This document shows positions 20,225 to 28,969 of a stretch of 64,000 nt of DNA, piece by piece. The notes beneath the pieces were generated by a model that searched no databases, was not told the DNA's origin, and saw only the letters and a list, made by a program, of their open reading frames with translations. The stretch's first letter is position 1, and every line of letters starts with the position of its first letter. Position numbers and translations under genes: made by a program. Source of the stretch: Trypanosoma brucei gambiense DAL972 (taxonomy: Eukaryota; Euglenozoa; Kinetoplastea; Trypanosomatida; Trypanosomatidae); assembly GCF_000210295.1 (NCBI RefSeq), contig NC_026737.1:310001-374000 (forward strand), written 5' to 3'.

Positions 20225-21380
20225 CTCCCCTGCACAGTTACGAGATCAAAACAACGTATGTCCAAACGTTAGTTTTCTTTCTTGTTTCCCTCTCCTATAT
20301 ATCTCTCTTTTCTATGTGCAGTTGTGTGGCCTCGGTCCCCTTTCCGTGCGCGACACCTTCCTTCCTTTCCTTCCTCACGCTTCTATGAGAAAGACCTTAA
20401 GTCGCACGGCCACCCACAAAGGCGAATTAAGCTTCCAGTAGCTGACCTCCAGTGGCGCCACTCGTACAACCCTTTCCTTTTGTTCTTTGTATATGTATAT
20501 ATATATATATATATATATGTACCCCTTCCCTTTCGCACTTTAGGGTCGCGGTAATAATGTCAACAGCAGCAAAGGCAGAGAGGTAAAGCAGCTCACGTGA
20601 AAAAGAATTACAACCAGGGGGGGGGGTCGAATCACGGACTGCGATAGCATATTCATAGATATGTTCATGTACGCATCTATGCATGAGTAGACACACATAT
20701 ACATACACACGTGTATAGTTACAAGTGAGAGTACAATTTGCGCAACACACTTCCCGTGCGCAAGTGTACACGACCAGTTTCAGTGGGATGTTGCAGTTTC
20801 CGCTGAAACAAACCTCTTCCCCATTTCCCCTTTCCAAAATACTGAAGGAAGCCGACCCCGTACGCTGCCCCAATGGGGACGGGGTGGACGACAGGCTAAA
20901 CCAAGATTCATGACAACATCTTGACGACGGCACCATAACAGTGTTTAAATATGTGCGACGGAATAGAATATGACTGAAGTAAGTGTGGCTACAAGGGTTG
21001 AAGAACCCCCTTTATTATATATTTCGTTTCCATTGTTTCGTTTCGTTTCGTTTCGTCCTGTCCTCCCTCCCTCCCTTTAACGGGGACGGCAAGAAACCGT
21101 CATGAGCAACGCAAAAGGCACGCGGTGCAAACGTGTGACGAGTCCCGGAGTATTTTTGTTTTCTTTTTTGCGTAAGTTTAAAGCAAATGCTCAACTGCCT
21201 GCTGAGGGAGTTCCCGGCAAAGCAGTGTTGGAGGTGAAAATCAGGTGAGTCAAAGCGGCCCAAACGAACAAAAAAAAAGAGTACAGAGTGTGTCTAGCAG
21301 TCGGCTCCGCCTTACACCCGCCTTACACCCGCCGCACAGAATCTCCTTTCCTCCTTCCTTTTGCATCGGACATACGTCCA
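20225..21380. other. Intergenic/UTR region with TA array and TTTCG repeat
   Basis: About 1.16 kb holding (TA)n at 20496-20518, a G10 run at 20617-20626, and (TTTCG)n at 21035-21055 followed by CCCT repeats to about 21075. No gene seen. Confidence 0.6.
21035..21055. repeat. (TTTCG)n pentamer repeat
   Basis: Four TTTCG units in a row, immediately followed by a CCTCCCTCCCT stretch. Confidence 0.85.
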
Positions 21381-22826
21381 TTACACAATAATGGACGAGA
21401 CAAAACTGACGAATCGCGCTGCGTATTCTTTCGGCGGCACCGCCGATATCTTCTGCCTGTCTTTCAACATTCCGAACACAAGCGTTTCCATACTCTTCCG
21501 AGAATTGTACTCCTGCAATATGTCAATGATCCCAATATAATATATTTCCCTCCTTCCACCGGGGTGGTCTGCGCTCATCATACCGCCCTGATCCGCTTTG
21601 AAGCACCGCCCGTCGGTTGGTGCGCTGTCGGCAGCCGCGGTTGGATGTCCATTCAAAGCCATGGATTGCATCGTCTCACCCATGCCTAACAGATAGGAAG
21701 GTTCCAGTGTACTCGTTGCAAGCGCTGCTGCCCCACCCAAGTACTCTCTGCTTCCCGTGCTTGGTGCTGGGCGATGTGCCTCGTACATGGGAAGCACGTG
21801 AATACCTACAAGAAACGAGTAGTCCATGATATTACACTGGTTCAGGAATCCACAGTCCATTTTCATTTGTTCAATGAGAAGGTTACGCCTAGTGGCGCCC
21901 ACATGAAGGGGACGATTTATATCCAAATCCTTTTGTGTGCATGTCTGCTTTTTCTTTTCCGCCTCAGTCGCAAAACGACCGACCGTACTCCCCTTCAGGT
22001 CGTATTTTTCATGGATTGTGTTTCCTGTGACGAACACATTCTGCATAATGATAATGTACATCTTCTCTCCGTTGATTTCAAGCCGGTGGTGACCGACAAA
22101 GTGTGGTAGGAGCGTATAAGGATGGTCTAGCACAAAAAAATAGTAGCGATGCAATATGCGCCGTAAGAACTTGCTCTCTTCGTGTGTCATGGTCTTGATC
22201 ACCCAATCCCTACCACAGAAGAATAGTTGCGCGGCGGACTTACCTGGTGTCGGTGTGCTGTGCCAGCGGCTTCGCAACAGGACATCGCGGTAGGCCCTAT
22301 GGTCGATATTGAAAAATTCCCGAATGTGACGATAGCACATGGGTGAGTAGTCCACAAATGCTAACGGCACATTCGGGACCTCATCGTGGGACTCCACATC
22401 ACTTTCATCTAAATGACTTGCCTCCTCACTGTCACCATGTGCATCGTAAAAGGGTGCATGGTGGTTACGCTGTTCCCTTACACCAGTTGCCGCCGCCGTG
22501 CTGCAACAGAAACCCGGCTTAGGTTTTTCTACCCCCACATCCAGATTAATCTTTGTTTTTATGGAGAAATCTCGCTTTGGGTTTAGCGGCCGCTGTTTGG
22601 CCGGATGGGAGATGCTCGTGATGCTCTGCCCCAACGCCCATTTCATACAGCGTATCAAGTTAATCGTCGCCTCATTTTGCCTCGGCTCATCTCTTTTATC
22701 GCAAGACTTGACTTCGAGGTTCTTTGGCGGTTCCTCCGTAGGAGTGCGACGTGCCGCTATCTCCGCTGAGGAAAGGGGTCCAGATTCAAAGGAGATGGCG
22801 GCAAGTATTTCTCTATTGAACGGCAT
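21381..22826 (-). CDS. PIP5K: Phosphatidylinositol phosphate kinase (PIP5K)
   Basis: A 481-aa protein. The start is the ATG at 22826; the five codons upstream begin with TTG. Residues about 170-481 form a PIPK catalytic core: DWVIKTMTHEE (the ATP-binding Lys), LPHFVGHHRL, YIIIMQNVF, KYDLKGSTVGR (the conserved DLKGS turn), CNIMDYSFLVG and YYIGIIDILQEY (the metal-binding IID). A long low-complexity insert (about 345-430) interrupts the core before IIDILQEY. The N-terminal about 165 residues are not conserved-looking. PIP kinases phosphorylate PI4P or PI5P to PI(4,5)P2, used in membrane signalling and, in trypanosomes, linked to control of surface-antigen expression. Type I versus type II specificity cannot be decided here. 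Confidence 0.93.
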   Translation of the reverse strand: MPFNREILAAISFESGPLSSAEIAARRTPTEEPPKNLEVKSCDKRDEPRQNEATINLIRCMKWALGQSITSISHPAKQRPLNPKRDFSIKTKINLDVGVEKPKPGFCCSTAAATGVREQRNHHAPFYDAHGDSEEASHLDESDVESHDEVPNVPLAFVDYSPMCYRHIREFFNIDHRAYRDVLLRSRWHSTPTPGKSAAQLFFCGRDWVIKTMTHEESKFLRRILHRYYFFVLDHPYTLLPHFVGHHRLEINGEKMYIIIMQNVFVTGNTIHEKYDLKGSTVGRFATEAEKKKQTCTQKDLDINRPLHVGATRRNLLIEQMKMDCGFLNQCNIMDYSFLVGIHVLPMYEAHRPAPSTGSREYLGGAAALATSTLEPSYLLGMGETMQSMALNGHPTAAADSAPTDGRCFKADQGGMMSADHPGGRREIYYIGIIDILQEYNSRKSMETLVFGMLKDRQKISAVPPKEYAARFVSFVSSIIV

Positions 22827-23488
22827 GGCTCCCCGCGCCAACGAAATTAAGGCCTTCCTGCCGCCTGGGTCGACCGATGGTAGTGAGCGTGGGCGAGCTT
22901 ATATATATGTAATGGAGTAAAAAAAGGAAAGAGGGTAAGGCACCATAAGGAAGTATAGGAGGGCGAAGCTGCAGCATTTTTTTTGCTTCCTCTTTGAGGA
23001 GTGGTGGTGGTGGTGAGCAGCATAGAATAAATTATGTAAGACACGAACGAAACATCTCGCCCCACACTTTTGTTAATCTTTACTTATCCCCTATCATGCC
23101 ATGCGGCGTTCCCTTCCTCCACCTTCTCCCTTCGGCCGCATCATGGCCGAAGGTATCGTAGCTGCTAGACGCTTGTTTCGATGGTTGCTCCTCAGTACCG
23201 CATGATGATGTCCGTCAGAGTTACTCCTCCCCCTTCACCGGAAGGTTTACCGAATCAAATACGACGCGTTGAAGGTATGCGTGATACTGGAAGAAAATAA
23301 AAAAGACGCTCCCACTCCCCATTTCCGGCGAATCGGAAATTGCAGCAACAGCAGCGAGAGTTGACATTTAGAGCCTTTTTTTTTCCTCACTCCCCTCCAA
23401 GACAAATCATGTGCACGTCAGAACATTCGCATGATTGTGTCTTGCTGGTGTCGAACCCCATGTATCCCACGACCAGGTACCTGAAACC
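22827..23488. other. Intergenic/UTR region
   Basis: About 0.66 kb between PIP5K and RRP6. Purine-rich plus strand near 22920-22935 gives a minus-strand pyrimidine tract for PIP5K. No gene seen. Confidence 0.5.
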
Positions 23489-25705
23489 TCACGATTTGTT
23501 TTTCTTTCCGAGCCGAGCTTTCTTGCGGTTTGCACTCCCAGTTCCATATTGCTGACGCAGCGAGATGGCACCTTCCTTCAGCTCAAGCGGTTTCTGGGTG
23601 GGTACGTCGATTTCTTCCACTTCATCCTTCACCTCAAGCCCTTCTTGGAGACATGGGCCAGCCATTCCTTCTCCTCTTTCGCTGCTGTTTTCCCTTTCGA
23701 CGGTTGGTTCCTCTGCATCAACATGCACCCGTTTTTCCTCTTCCTCACCCTCACCCTCACCCTTTACCTTCATCTCTTCCACTTCCCGCGCCCGCTTAAC
23801 CGCAGACATCCGTGTCACCACATCATGACCAGGAAGAGCAATAGGGTAGTAAGGTTTCCTGCGGAGGATGGCAGCAACATTCCGCATCGTTTCAAACCAT
23901 GCAGATGGCTCCGTGCGCACCACAACATGCGTGTCTTCTACAGTAAATGCCGTGTCCGCACGCTGCTCAATTGAAGGGAGTGTGCCGGTCATGGAGCGAT
24001 GAACACCCATGTATCGCAAAGCAACCCCAACATTTGGTAAGGGTTTGGGTTTTACATCACCATTTGCTCCATCTTTTAGGCTATCAGCACTTCCGATAGC
24101 ATCTTTCACTATCTGGAGCAGCTTCATAACATTTGTGCGCACAGCAACACTTACTGGACTACAACACTTAAGCACCTCGTTTGCCGATGTGGGCAGCTTT
24201 GTCGCGATAGACAACACGCACGAAATATGCATAACAGCTGAGGGAGAGTCGTCCGCTTCCCGCGCCGCCATGTCCCGCCAGTTAAATATCTCGCGTGCCA
24301 CCTGCAGCTGAGATGAAGAAAGACCACCCAAGCTCCTTCCAAGTGCCTGCTTGTATGTAACATCAGGGTCGAGGTGTGGCTTCTCGTAGCGCTCCAGCGA
24401 TAGAAGGCGGCTCTCTTGAAATACGTGAAGCAGCATGTTTCCAACAGAAGCTCGAGCCTCGCAATTGAGTAACAACTGCTTCAAGCGATCGTAGACATAG
24501 AGCAAGAAGTGTGTATCTTGCTGGGCATAGGAAACCATCTCTGCTGGAATGGGCCGAACACGCCAGTCCGCAGTCTGGTACTTTTTGTTGAGTTTCACCT
24601 GGCAGAAGTGATCCACCGCGAACGCCAAACTGTGTGGCATGTGCAGATTCTGCAATGCTATACTTGTGTCAAAGAGGTTCACGATGTACAACCCGAAATC
24701 CTTCTGCAGCCACCGAACATCTTCTCGCGCACCATGGAAAACCTTCACAATGTTTGGTTGCAAGAAAACGGGGGCCATCAGGTACATGTTTGCGCGCACT
24801 TTAAGACAGTCAACGATGAAGTCCTGGGTGCGAGTGCTGATCTGCATGAGGCATGTAAAACCTTGATACGAGTAGAAATCATGGTGCTCCAAGTCGACAG
24901 CAATTTCCGTCTCATTCAGCAGCACTGCCACAACTGCTTCAAGGTCCTCCACCGTATCGACAAACGTCAGAGGACACGTGACTAGTGAAAGGTAAGGAGT
25001 TTCAGTTTTGAGCAGCAGTTGCTCTGAGGGAACAGACACAGCCTTAATCCGTTCCGCAAAGGGATGAACACCCGGTTCCCCGACGTGACGTACGCCCTTT
25101 TCGTCGTAGTAGACTGGACGGAAAGGTGTGGGACTGTTGTCTACCGGATGTTCAAATGTGAGTTGCGGCCTCAAGACACTCACACCGGCTGCGTTAAACA
25201 CAGAATAAGAGGAAGACGGGACCACACCCTGCAATTCTGATCCAAACTTCACGGATAGTTGATCCTTAGCACTTAAACGTCGCCCCTTTAACTCATCCAA
25301 CAAACCATCAACATTCTCCAGTAACGAATCCGCAGCTTCCATCACAGCAGCTCGCTGAGGGTCTGTTAGTTTCCCTCCTGTACTTGAGAGGGTGACACGC
25401 CGCTTAGCCGGCAGCAACTGACAGAACTTATCCATCAGGGAAACGACAGCCTCACTGTGGCGAGTGATTTGATGCCTGAACGCAGGAAAAGCCATATGGT
25501 AATCATAGTCTTCCTCCGCGAGATCCGCTGTTAACTTTGTGTATTCCTTCACGAGCGTAAAGGCTCCGTTCACAAGGTCCTTTGTTTGTGGAAGAGAGCC
25601 AGACATATACCCGACTCCTTTTGATAATGTTAGTGGAAGAAATATTTCGGCACGCACGTGCCCGCGTGTTTGGAAAAGATGTATGGAAACAAGCATCAAA
25701 AGCAT
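23489..25705 (-). CDS. RRP6: Exosome-associated 3'-5' exoribonuclease RRP6
   Basis: A 738-aa protein from ATG 25705. Residues about 40-180 match the PMC2NT/Rrp47-binding region. A DEDD-Y exonuclease follows: AVDLEHHD (D271, E273), FHGAREDVRWL (D329), YAQQDTHFLLYVYD (Y393, D397). An HRDC-like helical domain spans about 445-530, and the C-terminus is basic and Glu/Lys-rich (RKKARLGKKNKS), likely for nuclear localisation. RRP6 trims and degrades RNA with the nuclear exosome. The start is uncertain: residues 1-33 are hydrophobic and overlap a pyrimidine-rich stretch, and a second good ATG (25606, MSGSLPQTKD) fits the usual start of the domain. A small open frame ends across the first ATG (see 25696-25935). 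Confidence 0.93.
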   Translation of the reverse strand: MLLMLVSIHLFQTRGHVRAEIFLPLTLSKGVGYMSGSLPQTKDLVNGAFTLVKEYTKLTADLAEEDYDYHMAFPAFRHQITRHSEAVVSLMDKFCQLLPAKRRVTLSSTGGKLTDPQRAAVMEAADSLLENVDGLLDELKGRRLSAKDQLSVKFGSELQGVVPSSSYSVFNAAGVSVLRPQLTFEHPVDNSPTPFRPVYYDEKGVRHVGEPGVHPFAERIKAVSVPSEQLLLKTETPYLSLVTCPLTFVDTVEDLEAVVAVLLNETEIAVDLEHHDFYSYQGFTCLMQISTRTQDFIVDCLKVRANMYLMAPVFLQPNIVKVFHGAREDVRWLQKDFGLYIVNLFDTSIALQNLHMPHSLAFAVDHFCQVKLNKKYQTADWRVRPIPAEMVSYAQQDTHFLLYVYDRLKQLLLNCEARASVGNMLLHVFQESRLLSLERYEKPHLDPDVTYKQALGRSLGGLSSSQLQVAREIFNWRDMAAREADDSPSAVMHISCVLSIATKLPTSANEVLKCCSPVSVAVRTNVMKLLQIVKDAIGSADSLKDGANGDVKPKPLPNVGVALRYMGVHRSMTGTLPSIEQRADTAFTVEDTHVVVRTEPSAWFETMRNVAAILRRKPYYPIALPGHDVVTRMSAVKRAREVEEMKVKGEGEGEEEEKRVHVDAEEPTVERENSSERGEGMAGPCLQEGLEVKDEVEEIDVPTQKPLELKEGAISLRQQYGTGSANRKKARLGKKNKS

Positions 25706-25935
25706 GAAAGGAAAAGGTCAGACACACATAATGGTGTCATTGCAGAGTCGTAAGAACGAGATTGACGCCTCAGATGGTTAGAGTAGATCACCAAAAAGGA
25801 AAAAAACAAAGAGAGAAAGTAAAGTGAAATGTTCCATCTATTTTTCGTTAGAGACCCACCGCCGTTCATTAAAGCCATAAACTGGTGAGCGACGAAGATA
25901 AAACCACCGGCAAGGACCGCTTTTTGGCGTGACAT
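25696..25935 (-). CDS. Candidate small membrane protein, 79 aa
   Basis: ATG 25935 opens a 79-codon frame in the RRP6 leader. It begins MSRQKAVLAGGFIFVAHQF, so one hydrophobic helix near the N-terminus is likely. A good trans-splice acceptor lies just before it: TTTCTCCCTTCTAG, with AG at 25950-25951, leaving a 14-nt leader. The second half is pyrimidine-tract derived (FLSLFFSFL) and coincides with the tract that would serve RRP6. Its stop (25696-25698) overlaps the first RRP6 codons. It may be a real small mitochondrial or membrane protein, or simply an open stretch in the leader. No known family recognised. Confidence 0.4.
   Translation of the reverse strand: MSRQKAVLAGGFIFVAHQFMALMNGGGSLTKNRWNISLYFLSLFFSFLVIYSNHLRRQSRSYDSAMTPLCVSDLFLSCF
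25769..25826 (-). promoter_or_regulatory. Probable RRP6 polypyrimidine tract and splice acceptor
   Basis: Minus strand: a strong C/T stretch at about 25792-25826 with a T7 run. The first AG after it is at 25769-25770 (CATCTGAG). A transcript starting there would carry an upstream ATG (25740) whose 14-codon frame ends over the first RRP6 ATG. Confidence 0.5.
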
Positions 25936-26243
25936 AAGATACCAGAAATCTAGAAGGGAGAAATCAAATTACATTTTAATGAAAGGATGAAAACCGAATA
26001 GTTCCCGCTCACTAACAAAAATAAACAAGACAACAGACGTGAGCCAACTCACTCAAATGTCCCACACGATTATTGGTAGTAGTGTTACATACCCAAATGC
26101 CTACCACCGGACTTAATCATACACGCGGCAATGTTTAGCAAACCAGCCCTCCTGAAAGTCGTGTATAGAGAGAGAGAGGAGCAGGAAAATGAAGGAAGCT
26201 AAAGGAGGGGAAGAAAAGAGCAAGGAACCGTCACATCGTCCTT
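25936..26243. other. Intergenic region
   Basis: Spacer between the candidate small gene and the transporter. It includes the small gene's acceptor (25950-25966) and an (AG)n run near 26169-26180. Nothing else seen. Confidence 0.5.
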
Positions 26244-27266
26244 TTAAATAGTTTCTTCCGACCTTGACCTCCCCTCATATTTCCCAGAAGATGTCAGAAG
26301 AGGGGTATTCCTTCCCCACACGCTAAACCCGGCGACGTGCAGGAGAGGCCCCACCCTGCCACTATCCCTCTCCCGACTCGCACAACCGTAAATCACGCCA
26401 CCGACGAGGCCGAGAGTTATTCCCACGTAACCCGTTTTCGTTGGAAACTGGTTAAACACAACCATCCCGGCAACTGACATGGGTACCTTATTTACCACCC
26501 CAACAACACTGAAGGTGGTGGGTGTTGTTTGCTCCATACACCAAAAGGTGGCGAATGTGAGTAGAGGCCCTGTTCCCGCCACGGTAAGAGCTAAAAGAGG
26601 TGGAAGGGAGATGCTGCGAATGGTGTGAATCATGCTCCCCATGGAAGGGAGCGCAATCACAAACGCAACAAGCATTGAAAGTAAGTTATTGTAAAACACA
26701 GGCCCATAACGGCCGATTGTTTTGCTCACATCTCCCAGCAGCCGCTTCATGTACAACGTGTACCCCACAGTCGCCATTATGTTGAGAGTCGTCCAAATCA
26801 TTCCCCATGTTGTCACCCATTGGTCTCCCATTGCGCAAAGATAACTTCCGGCTGACATAAAGAAAAAAGCCAAGTACATTACGGGCGTCACACGCGTGCC
26901 GTACAGCTGTGAGTCACCAATGGCGGTGAGCACGACTGCAATGTTCTTCATGATTGTGTGCATCGCCACCGACATGGTTTCAAGACTTTTAATAGATGAC
27001 CACAACATTGCAACGAAGAAGAGTGTAAGGGGGAGCCACTTCCTTGCCACTCTCGAGCAGAAGTTCGGATAATAAACCCATCCCATCATTTTCCCCATAA
27101 CTGCAAAGAGCAGAGCGGTGCCACTCTCCACGAAAATAATACCCATAGGGTAGTTTAGAGCGTAGTTAGCAACAAGTAACTTGTTAGTAATAGTCATGAC
27201 AGTACTAAAAATGCTGTAAACTACAATTGATGCCATGACCTCAACGGCCCCGTCACGCGCCGTCAT
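26244..27266 (-). CDS. Nucleotide-sugar transporter (GDP-mannose-type, LPG2/VRG4 family)
   Basis: A 340-aa protein. The start is the ATG at 27266; a further 72 upstream codons are open but contain no ATG. About ten hydrophobic segments in the drug/metabolite (EamA/TPT) pattern start at residue about 10 (MASIVVYSIFSTVMTITNK). VVGVVNKVPMS (about 265-275) sits where VRG4-type Golgi carriers have the GALNK nucleotide-sugar binding motif; here it reads GVVNK. The loop after the first helix has the family's TNK and NYPMG-like segment. Predicted role: import of a sugar nucleotide into the Golgi for glycoprotein or GPI-glycan synthesis. Substrate is not certain. Confidence 0.88.
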   Translation of the reverse strand: MTARDGAVEVMASIVVYSIFSTVMTITNKLLVANYALNYPMGIIFVESGTALLFAVMGKMMGWVYYPNFCSRVARKWLPLTLFFVAMLWSSIKSLETMSVAMHTIMKNIAVVLTAIGDSQLYGTRVTPVMYLAFFFMSAGSYLCAMGDQWVTTWGMIWTTLNIMATVGYTLYMKRLLGDVSKTIGRYGPVFYNNLLSMLVAFVIALPSMGSMIHTIRSISLPPLLALTVAGTGPLLTFATFWCMEQTTPTTFSVVGVVNKVPMSVAGMVVFNQFPTKTGYVGITLGLVGGVIYGCASRERDSGRVGPLLHVAGFSVWGRNTPLLTSSGKYEGRSRSEETI

Positions 27267-28746
27267 ATGACCGGATATGAAATAATGTTTTGTTTCCTTC
27301 GCTTTCCTCGTATTAAGAAAAACAACAGCTGCGACAAATGGCCGAAGCCCCAGCGGCTGTTGCGCTGGTGCGTTGGCGTGTGTCTTCAAAGGGAAGGCAA
27401 GTCCTTTCTGTGAGCTGAAGCAAAGGAAACCCGCATCATTTTGGAATACGCACGTAAAGGAACCAGTGGAAAAAGGAAGCAAAGATTAATTATTAAAAAA
27501 AAAAGGAAAACAAATAATAATTAAGGGAAAAGCGGCAAAATCAGAGACAGAAAAGGTAAAAAGGGTCAAAAGGCATCAGATGATAAACACAATAAAGCAC
27601 CAAGGGAAGGTAATAGCAACTGCGTCAAGGACAATGTATGATGGAGGGATTTACGACCTCTGTCAACTGCGCGTAATATTAAGCACCGCTCTCATTTTTT
27701 GAATTGACCACGTAGAGACGTAATAAACATTTAAAAGAGCAAAACAACAAAAGTTTTTTTTTTTTAAAAAAAGAAGGGGGTGCGAACAGTTAAGATAAAG
27801 GGAACCAGCACAAGCAACAACAATAAAGTAAGTCCATAACTTGGCGCCGTTACCCATGCAACAAAATTAGAGAGAAGAAAAAAGAGACGTAACACACAAA
27901 TCTTGATGCACCAAAGACACGGAAGAATGAAAGGAGGTGGAAACAGGGTGACGTGTTGACAAAAAACAATGCGAAGCAAGAAAAGAAAAATTAAAAAGGA
28001 TTTTAACAAATCAGTTCTATATTTTCTGACAACATTATACGTAAACCTGCCGTTCGGAGCGGAGCTCCTGTTCCGCAAAACAAACAAAAAAAAGCCGCTA
28101 TCAGGGAAATTGAAGACAAAAAAAAAACGACGTGAACAGCAGGGAAGATAATCACCTAAACGAAAGGAAAAAAAAAACATGCATATATACATATATATAT
28201 ATATATATATAGGCGCACACGCGCACATATATTAATATGTGTGTAATAGTGAGTGCCCCTACGATTGGTAAACACCCATCCCCCAAAGACAGAGAAAACA
28301 CAATGAAAAACATCCATACAGGCGACATATTTAGAAAAGAAAAACGTATAAATGAATATATGTAAGCATATAAGTATATATATATATATATATTGGTAAC
28401 AATGCAGTGGACACTCTTCCTTTCTTCCACACCTCAAAAAGAAAAAAAGAAAACCAAAAAAAAAAAAAAAAGCCCGTTAACACGTTGAGTCTCTCCCAAC
28501 CTCTCCTTTCACTCCTCCTCTTGTTTCTCGTTCTCCTTTACAGAAAAACCAAACACATAGTCATTCCCTACTCTCTCATCTTTTGCTCAAACTGACGCCC
28601 TCGCATGCAACCTTCATGTTCCTTTAAATTGCTTCTTTCGTATCATACGCAATAAATGTCAATGAAAATTGTGCCTCAATCGTTGTTCTTTTTTTTTTTC
28701 CATTTGTTTCTCCCTTTTTGAATGGATTCAATACAGATGCACGAAT

Positions 28747-28783
<37 letters not shown>

Positions 28784-28969
28784 GGAGGTTACTGCCTTCC
28801 CCCACTCCTTTTTCCTTCTCTCCCCTTAGTGTTTTTTTTTTTAAATTCTTTTCCCTCTCCTTCACAATAACTGTTGTGTGAGGAACAATTGCCTGTCGCA
28901 CAGGGGGAACATCATCACCACCACCACACCTTCCAACAATAGCAATAGAAATAACAAAAGAAGAGCCCT
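27267..28969. other. Long intergenic/UTR region with several microsatellites
   Basis: About 1.7 kb, presumably the 3' UTR of the LSM14-like gene plus the transporter leader. It has (TA)n at 28190-28211 and 28374-28393, a (CA)15 array at 28751-28780, and A/T homopolymers. Open frames here translate simple repeats only. Confidence 0.6.
28751..28780. repeat. (CA)15 microsatellite
   Basis: An uninterrupted run of 15 CA units on the plus strand (GT on the transcribed-sense strand), in the probable 3' UTR just downstream of the LSM14-like gene. Confidence 0.93.

Noticed and set aside
20427..20936. 169-codon minus-strand frame
   Set aside because: Contains translated TA and CA microsatellites (IYIYIY), not a gene.
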